DNA of 64,000 nucleotides from Hofstenia miamia (Eukaryota; Xenacoelomorpha; Acoela; Hofsteniidae). The stretch covers positions 1,560,527 through 1,624,526 of the forward strand of contig CABFPE010000098.1 of NCBI GenBank assembly GCA_900660155.1. Direction: 5' to 3'. Below are positions 58,140-64,000 of this stretch, piece after piece (position 1 is the stretch's first letter; the number at the start of each line of letters is the position of its first letter). Made by a program: the position numbers and the translations under genes. The notes beneath the pieces were generated by a model that did no database searches, had not been told where the DNA came from, and saw only the letters and a program-made list of their open reading frames with translations.

Positions 58140-58960
58140 ACCATGAATGAGATGCGTAGGTGATACAAGATAAAATGAGGGATTTACATAAAGTTTGTTT
58201 CACCGAAGTAGATGAATTGAAAAGAATATACTGCCTTAAGGAGAGAAAATGTTGCATTGCTATAATTATTACACCCAAATCTTTAATAGTGACGCATAAA
58301 GAGGATAAACCAGATGGATAAGCTTCTAGTAAAAGAATGTCAAGTAACTTAAATTTTGTATTGTTAAAGGTCATGCCATTAGGTTCATACCAAGAGCGTA
58401 GTTGTAAGTAATCAGACTTTCACTGTTAAAAAAAATAAACGTTTGATATCATCTGCAAAAAAAGAGAGAACTAGAATGTGTGCAAACATCTGTTAATCGT
58501 TAATGAACACGAAAATAGTAATGGGCCCAGTATAGAACCTTGAGATACATCACTCTTAACTGGTAAGATATTTAAAAAAGAATTTTATAATTACTACGCA
58601 TTCGTAATGATTCATAAATGATTATAATTTCGAAGACCACCTCAATCCTAAATAATTTAAACTTATTTAGAAAAATATTATGTGGAGCTTTATCAGAAGC
58701 CTTTGAAAAGTCCAGAAGTAAAAGTGAGGAACTTTACTCCAATAGCATTTTTCTTTTGAACTGACTGTTAAGCAAACGAAAAAAATTTGAATTACATGTT
58801 ACACGTGAATGTTTACAAGTCTGGGGGGATTTTTTTATTAATTGACAATGTAATGCATTGCTATAGGAATTTACACAGACATTAAAATCAGTTTTTCCAA
58901 TAGCATGACATGAGAAAGCAGAGTATTTCTCCAGTTAAAGATTGTTTCATAAATGAATTA
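58140..58960 (-). mobile_element. Degenerate LINE reverse transcriptase in an intron
   Basis: Minus-strand blocks are LLLDFSKASDKAPHNIFLNK near 58700, SDVSQGSILGPITIFVF near 58545, and a carboxyl KSLILSCITYASHSW frame (58138-58374). There are many breaks, and both ends are missing. It sits within the intron of the unrecognised gene, in the same orientation. Confidence 0.65.
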
Positions 58961-58984
58961 TTGAAAATGCAATGAAAAACTTAC

Positions 58985-59253
58985 TTATCAAGGGGTCTTT
59001 GCGCATTGAGTAACGCTTGTGCTACTTTTAAATGTGTATCAGAATTTATGTTCGCCCCCTTGGTATAGGTAGCTGCCATGAGTAATGCTGATGGTGGACG
59101 ATAGTTAGCATCTGTCAAAAGTCGTAGCTTTATGTATCGTAAAAACATATTTTTCCTACTGACACTTGGATCGTCGCTTTCATCTGTTTGACAACAAACA
59201 TCTAACGTAGGTTTACTATTTCCTTCTAAAAACTCCAAATTACTTTTTATTTT
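58985..59253 (-). CDS. Penultimate exon of an unrecognised minus-strand gene
   Basis: The exon follows the acceptor CTTTTGCAG and ends in phase 2 at a strong donor, AAGTAAGT. It encodes 89 residues, starting KIKSNLEFLEGN, with a CCQTDESDDPSVSRK patch and FLRYIKLRLLTDANYRPPSA then LLMAATYTKGANIN. Frame openness, splice sites and the phase match with 57931-57982 make it a real host exon. The family is not recognised. No transmembrane segment is seen. Upstream exons must lie to the right and were not found in the window. Confidence 0.7.
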
Positions 59254-61827
59254 CTGCAAAAGGGTATAGATAGATGATCAATCTATTCCGTGTACAACAG
59301 AAACAAGAATAATTTATTCACCGTAAGTGTGGTAAAAACAATCAAAACTTGTACAAAAATGATGACCACTATATGAAAATCTCTAGAAAGCACACGATGA
59401 ACATTACAATGAATAAGGTATGCAAATAGGATGGCAAGTAACATATTTTAATGTACATTTGAGATAGCATTTGAAATTAATTTGTACATGAATATAATAT
59501 CAACTTTTTTCTGTAATTTAAGTATTGTAAATTCAATTAATGTTAAGCATCAATTTTATTTCGTTAGGACCTTAAGATAAATATAATGAAAATTGTCACA
59601 AAATCTATCAAATATTTCCTTTAAAGAAAAGCAACACTTTAGTGTGCATGGCTTCACTATACACAAAGATTTTGGAGTGAAATGGTGCAGGCTCATTTAG
59701 GGTAAACGCAATCACGGCAAACCTGGAGGGTGTTAAGCCCCCTGTTTTCTCAAAACTAAGGTATTTGTATATAATTTTATTAAGTTGTTATTAATTTTCG
59801 CATTCCTTTATTACATTGCAAAACTCATTGTTATACATTTATTATAATGATCCCTGTACTTTTTAAAAAACATCCAAATTATTGTTAGTAATTCACAAAT
59901 GAGATTTCACAGCAATAAATCACAGGAATTTTGTTTATCAATGCTTACAATAAATATGCATTCTTCAATTATTTTTTTTCTAAGCAAGTAATAGCTATTG
60001 ATTGCAAACTGAAATTTTTAATTATTTAAATTGAAATAATCAAAGAATGTTAAAAATTTGTTCCTAAATTTAAAGTGTTAAATGCTAAAAATTTTTTAAA
60101 ATCAAAATTTTTGTCATTATCACATCTTGAAATGTTTTTCATTCCCTCAGATTTGAAGTAGATGATTTGCAATTCAATATTTTTCTGAAGAAGAAACTGC
60201 ATATAAAAATGAGGGGCAACTAAAAAACGGAAGCATTCGCGCTTTTCTAAAAATGATAATCAAGCCGAGAATATCTTAGTAAAACCGAATGTTTCCTTAT
60301 TTTGAAATTGAGAATACTCAGACAACTGTTGTAGAATATAATAGATGAGGTTGAGAACATTATTTATTCAACGTAATTATTTACAAATTTATTTTCGTGT
60401 GGCACATTTATTATAAGAAAACTCTGAAAAATACTAAAATAATGCTGCAAAAAGAATCTTTTTGAGGGATACTGAACTGAAAACTAGTTTTTGCAAGCAA
60501 TCTTTTTTTCTTGAAAGTTGAATTGCGTACAGATTAATACCAGGTGTCTTTTGAATTTTTGAAATCATATTTTACACATTATTCAATTGAATTTTAAGTT
60601 TGTTACTAGTGATTTGAACAAAGAATTTTTCTCAAGAAAACATGCTAAATATTGATATTGAGGTGGATTGAAAGAAATGTTAGTTACAAAAATTTATCAG
60701 TCTAAGCAAAGTCAAAATATTTTGAAAATGGTAATTCAGTGCTTATCCTTAAAACAGCTTGTGGCCTTTAAAATTACAACTGTTTTTTTAATCTTTTCCA
60801 ACTCATTTCTCCAGGACTATTTAGAAATTTGGAAATCCTAAATCATGGAATATCTTTTGGTGAATGTGTTAGAACATAATTTTACTAAGGCGTATTTCTC
60901 TAGCTGATGTATTTGAAAATTCCGATTTTTAATGATTTAAATACTCTTTATACCTAATGTTCATGTAATTCTAAAATTTAGCTCATGGTAATAATAAAGA
61001 ACTTTAACTGTTTTTTATATAAAGATAGACCTTCCATGCGCAAAGTCAGAGGTTGCGCCCTCGAAAGCACCGTTGTTGGAGAATTCTTGCAAAGGCACAC
61101 ATTAATGGGAGGCAACGTTTCCTATACTATGGTGCCTTTTGATTTTGCGTATATTTATTAGTTCGGGAGTAATGTGCTCATGCCCCTCCCTGATTTTTAG
61201 GGGGCTTGACTCCACTGGGTAACCGTTAAAAATATTTTATGCCGTGTATTAAGATAGCACTCAGAATCAAATATGCATTTAATATATGGCTGAGTACTAG
61301 GCTTCACACAATTCTGACCTGAGTTGATTGATGGGAATCTGCTCTGGTTTTAGCTTTGAGAACCTATATCTACAGCTTTTTTACAACAATTTAATTTCAT
61401 AAAGCTTAATTAATTTTCTACATTCAATCTCGTAGAGTTTTCTGTTAAATACGTAAAACCTGCAGTTTTCCAGTTAGCATTGTATTCTATTATCCTTCTC
61501 CCTAACTATATGAAGATATACTTAAATTGTTGCTTTGTTTCCATTAAAGAATCTTCTGCTTAACGCAAGCTTATTATTGCTTCATCTTTATATAAATCAC
61601 CTCGGATGGATTTAAGACTCATTGTGTTCTTATTAATAAAAAGAGCAAAACTAATGAAAATATGGCCTAAAAGTATTCAACAAAAAATGTGAATACAAGG
61701 TTATATATATGTAGATGTTGCTAAACACGACCAATTGCTACATTATCTAATCTCTATCAAAATAGACACTTAATACGTTTAAGAATTAACTTATATATAT
61801 ATATGCAAAAATCGAACACTTTGACGA
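59254..61827. other. Non-coding stretch, probably intron of the unrecognised gene
   Basis: No exon or element is firmly recognised. A GC-richer patch at 61020-61235 ends in GGGGGCTTGACTCCACTGGG. A weakly similar inverted block containing AAGCCCCCT lies near 59739, so a dead DNA element could span 59.7-61.2 kb. Confidence 0.35.
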
Positions 61828-61880
61828 ATTATATTTGTAGTACTTTCGGGTATATTATTAGCCTTCATCAGCAAGGATAC
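61828..61880 (-). ncRNA. Hammerhead ribozyme-like motif (type I, short helix III)
   Basis: On the minus strand the core is CTGATGA (61871-61865), a helix II region, then GAAA (61847-61844), a self-complementary GTAC as helix III, and T-A at the expected cleavage position (after 61838). Helix I pairs TTG/CAA next to the core and TAT/ATA farther out across a small internal loop. Helix II is weak: two G-C pairs between mismatches. Penelope-like elements are known to carry such ribozymes with very short helix III, thought to act as dimers. Here it lies on the 3' side of the Penelope RT frame. Confidence 0.55.
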
Positions 61881-63406
61881 ACAGCTATTAAAAATAAAGT
61901 TTATATATAATGATGGATTGAATGATTGACAGGATGATTGACAGCTTAGCAGAGATGAAGTTTGATTTCGACTTGATTGTTAAGTGACAGGCGAATTAAT
62001 TTGATTGCAATTACTTCGGCTAGCTTTGAAGATGGATGACAGATTATGACTGAAAAATTAGATGACGTGGCGGCATGGCTTTGATATGTTCTCGGCTTCT
62101 GGTTTGAAGATGTCTTCTAGTGCTCATACTTATGACATTGATATTTATAAACAAGAGAAGAGCGTAGAGACATTGTAATGGGATCTTTGTTTGAAAAAAT
62201 GTTGCTGGTTTTGAATGATTGAAGGACAGGCTTTATTTGAGTTGAAGTGAATTTCTTGTTGATATTTTTTACTGAGGCTTCGAGATTTTTTGAAAGACTA
62301 GCGATATAGGGAACTTTCCATTAAATTGTCTTTTTTTCACAAAGTGCAGTTTGAGGCGATGGATTAAGGGCAGCATTAGATGAGCGACGGAGAACATTAT
62401 CAGGATAAGCATTTTGCCGGAGATTTTGAAAGATTGTATCAAAAGCTTCAGTTACTTTTTGATAAGAAGATGATAGGCGGACAGCTCGGGAAAATATGTT
62501 ACGAGGAATAGATAACTTATATTGTTTAGAACAGTAGGAATTGAAGGGGATATATAACCCAGTGTTTGAGGGTTTGATGTAGAGAGAAGTTTCAAACGAA
62601 TAGGAAGCTCGGTGAAGAGAAACCAATGAAATTGAGATGACTATTGGTTTCTGTTTCTTGGGTAAATTGAATTGAAGGAAGGAATGAGTTGAGGAAGTGA
62701 AGAAATTCGTCAGCTTGATTTTGATTGTCCATTAGACAAAAGATATCGTCGACGTATCACACGTAGAACGAAGGAAAATTACTTGTAGAGAATTTTGATT
62801 CAATAATGTCCATAGCAAAGTTGGCGAATATTGGGCCTAGGGGTGATCCCATAGCCATGCCATCGTGCTGCTGATATAGTTCATTGTTGAAAAAGAAAAT
62901 AATGTTTGATGAAGCGAGGTGAAGTAATTTTCGAAGTGTAGAACTATCAAAGGGAAAAAGATCAGAAGGCGTAAGACTAATAATGTGATCGATGGTTTTG
63001 GAGATAGGAATTGAAGTGAAAAGACTTTTGACGTCGTAGCTGACCATGATTTTATTAGAAGGATTGATATCTTTGATTCTTGCGAGGAAATCAAATGTGT
63101 CTTCTAAGATAAATGACCTAGGCATGAAGGATTTAAGACGTTCATCAACCCATTTAGATAATGTTTTGGTGTGAGCTTTAACCATAGACAGGATAGGACA
63201 ATAAGGAGGAGATTTAGAGTCCTTATGAATTTTGCAAAGACCATAAAGACGAGGAGGCTGCGATCCAGTAGAATGGAAGTTTTGATATAGTGCTGGGGGG
63301 ATTTTGCCAGATTTCTTATGACGGAGTAGTTCTTTTTTGAATGAATTTTCTTGAGCGAAGTTGGAGTGCGACGTTTGCTGTTGAGTTTTTTTATTTTGGA
63401 TTGATT

Positions 63407-63441
<35 letters not shown>
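61881..63441 (-). mobile_element. Penelope-like element 2, RT region
   Basis: Read right to left: LYGLCKIHKDSKSPPYCPIL near 63220, IMVSYDVKSLFTSIPIS near 63030, GMAMGSPLGPIFANFAMDII near 62840, catalytic YVDDIF near 62750, SLYIKPSNTGLYIPFNSYCS near 62560, and a carboxyl linker near 62300-62170 ending SLVYKYQC. The frame is interrupted by a TGA just before YVDD, at a position where CGA-to-TGA deamination would explain it, and by at least one more change. It belongs to a different Penelope group from the 28-kb element. Its upstream part is cut by (TA)n and the N at 63442. Confidence 0.8.
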
Positions 63442-64000
63442 NGCGATATAGGGAACTTTCCATTAAATTGTCTTTTTTTCACAAAGTGCAGTTTGAGGCG
63501 ATGGATTAAGGGCAGCATTAGATGAGCGACGGAGAACATTATCAGGATAAGCATTTTGCCGGAGATTTTGAAAGATTGTATCAAAAGCTTCAGTTACTTT
63601 TTGATAAGAAGATGATAGGCGGACGGCTCGGGAAAATAAGTTACGAGGAATAGATAACTTATATTGTTTAGAACAGTAGGAATTGAAGGGGATATATAAC
63701 CCAGTGTTTGAGGGTTTGATGTAGAGAGAAGTTTCAAACGAATAGGAAGCTCGGTGAAGAGAAACCAATGAAATTGAGATGACTATTGGTTTCTGTTTCT
63801 TGGGTAAATTGAATTGAAGGAAGGAATGAGTTGAGGAAGTGAAGAAATTCGTCAGCTTGATTTTGATTGTCCATTAGACAAAAGATATCGTCGACGTATC
63901 ACACGTAGAACGAAGGAAAATTACTTGTAGAGAATTTTGATTCAATAATGTCCATAGCAAAGTTGGCGAATATTGGGCCTAGGGGTGATCCCATAGCCAT
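62301..64000. repeat. 558-bp near-identical duplication around a single N, cut by the window edge
   Basis: Bases 62301-62858 recur at 63443-64000 with an offset of 1142. At least two substitutions are seen (62483 A versus 63625 G, and 62497 T versus 63639 A). The N at 63442 next to a (TA)n run suggests two alleles or two copies joined end to end by the assembler. Confidence 0.85.
63405..63441. repeat. (TA)n microsatellite at a contig join
   Basis: About fifteen TA units are followed by the single N. Low-complexity sequence is a common place for contigs to break. Confidence 0.9.

Noticed and set aside
59700-61235. 1.5-kb DNA transposon with AAGCCCCCT ends
   Set aside because: Only about 18 bp of imperfect inverted similarity was seen, with no target duplication or coding region; this is not enough to call.
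1-64000. CRISPR arrays, bacterial operons or riboswitches
   Set aside because: Spliced eukaryotic genes and eukaryotic transposons dominate; the repeats seen are direct tandem or inverted without spacer-repeat structure.
1-64000. tRNA and rRNA genes
   Set aside because: No cloverleaf-like sequence with both internal promoter boxes and no rRNA-like block was recognised by eye.

Overview
This is an animal (metazoan) nuclear DNA window. It is AT-rich, has spliced genes with GT-AG introns, and is crowded with transposable elements: CR1-like LINEs, Penelope-like elements, mariner, piggyBac, short inverted-repeat elements and Polinton-like fossils. The species cannot be named from the sequence. 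It is a draft assembly: a 1000-base run of N lies at 26800-27799, and eight single Ns (2111, 12529, 27904, 29862, 45048, 46997, 47215, 63442) mark joins. Four of these joins have the same sequence on both sides, so those duplications are most likely unmerged contig ends.

Left arm (1 to about 26.4 kb). This part has almost no CpG (four in the first 5 kb by eye). It holds two fossil DNA polymerase B regions of Polinton type on the minus strand (about 4.3-8.0 kb and 21.6-26.4 kb, the second split by a roughly 2 kb insertion), a nearly full-length CR1-like LINE with an SGNH-esterase ORF1 (about 11.0-16.3 kb), a second truncated LINE, several local tandem repeats with periods from 64 to 126 bp, a large hairpin, a MITE-like inverted repeat, and one small unrecognised two-exon gene (9613-10041).

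Right arm (27.8 kb to the end). CpG is frequent here. A Penelope-like element with a GIY-YIG domain (27.9-29.9 kb) is followed by a three-exon YKT6 (R-SNARE) gene on the minus strand (31345-43677). The 10-kb second intron of YKT6 carries a dead mariner, an apparently intact piggyBac (35824-37983) with TTAA target sites, and an older piggyBac remnant. Then come LINE fragments (44.7-48.6 kb), a piggyBac-type MITE (49129-49752), a complete four-exon CEP20 (FOR20/FOPNL) gene on the plus strand (51085-55989) with a 22-nt coding first exon, and the last two exons of an unrecognised minus-strand gene (57931-59253) that converges on CEP20. The window ends in a second Penelope-like element on the minus strand, with a hammerhead-ribozyme-like motif on its 3' side.

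The host genes have ordinary roles: YKT6 in membrane fusion and CEP20 at centrioles and cilia. The points most worth a second look are the abrupt change in CpG content near the gap, the YKT6 reading frame that stops before a CAAX box, the intact piggyBac nested beside an older relative, and the ribozyme-like motif next to the Penelope element.
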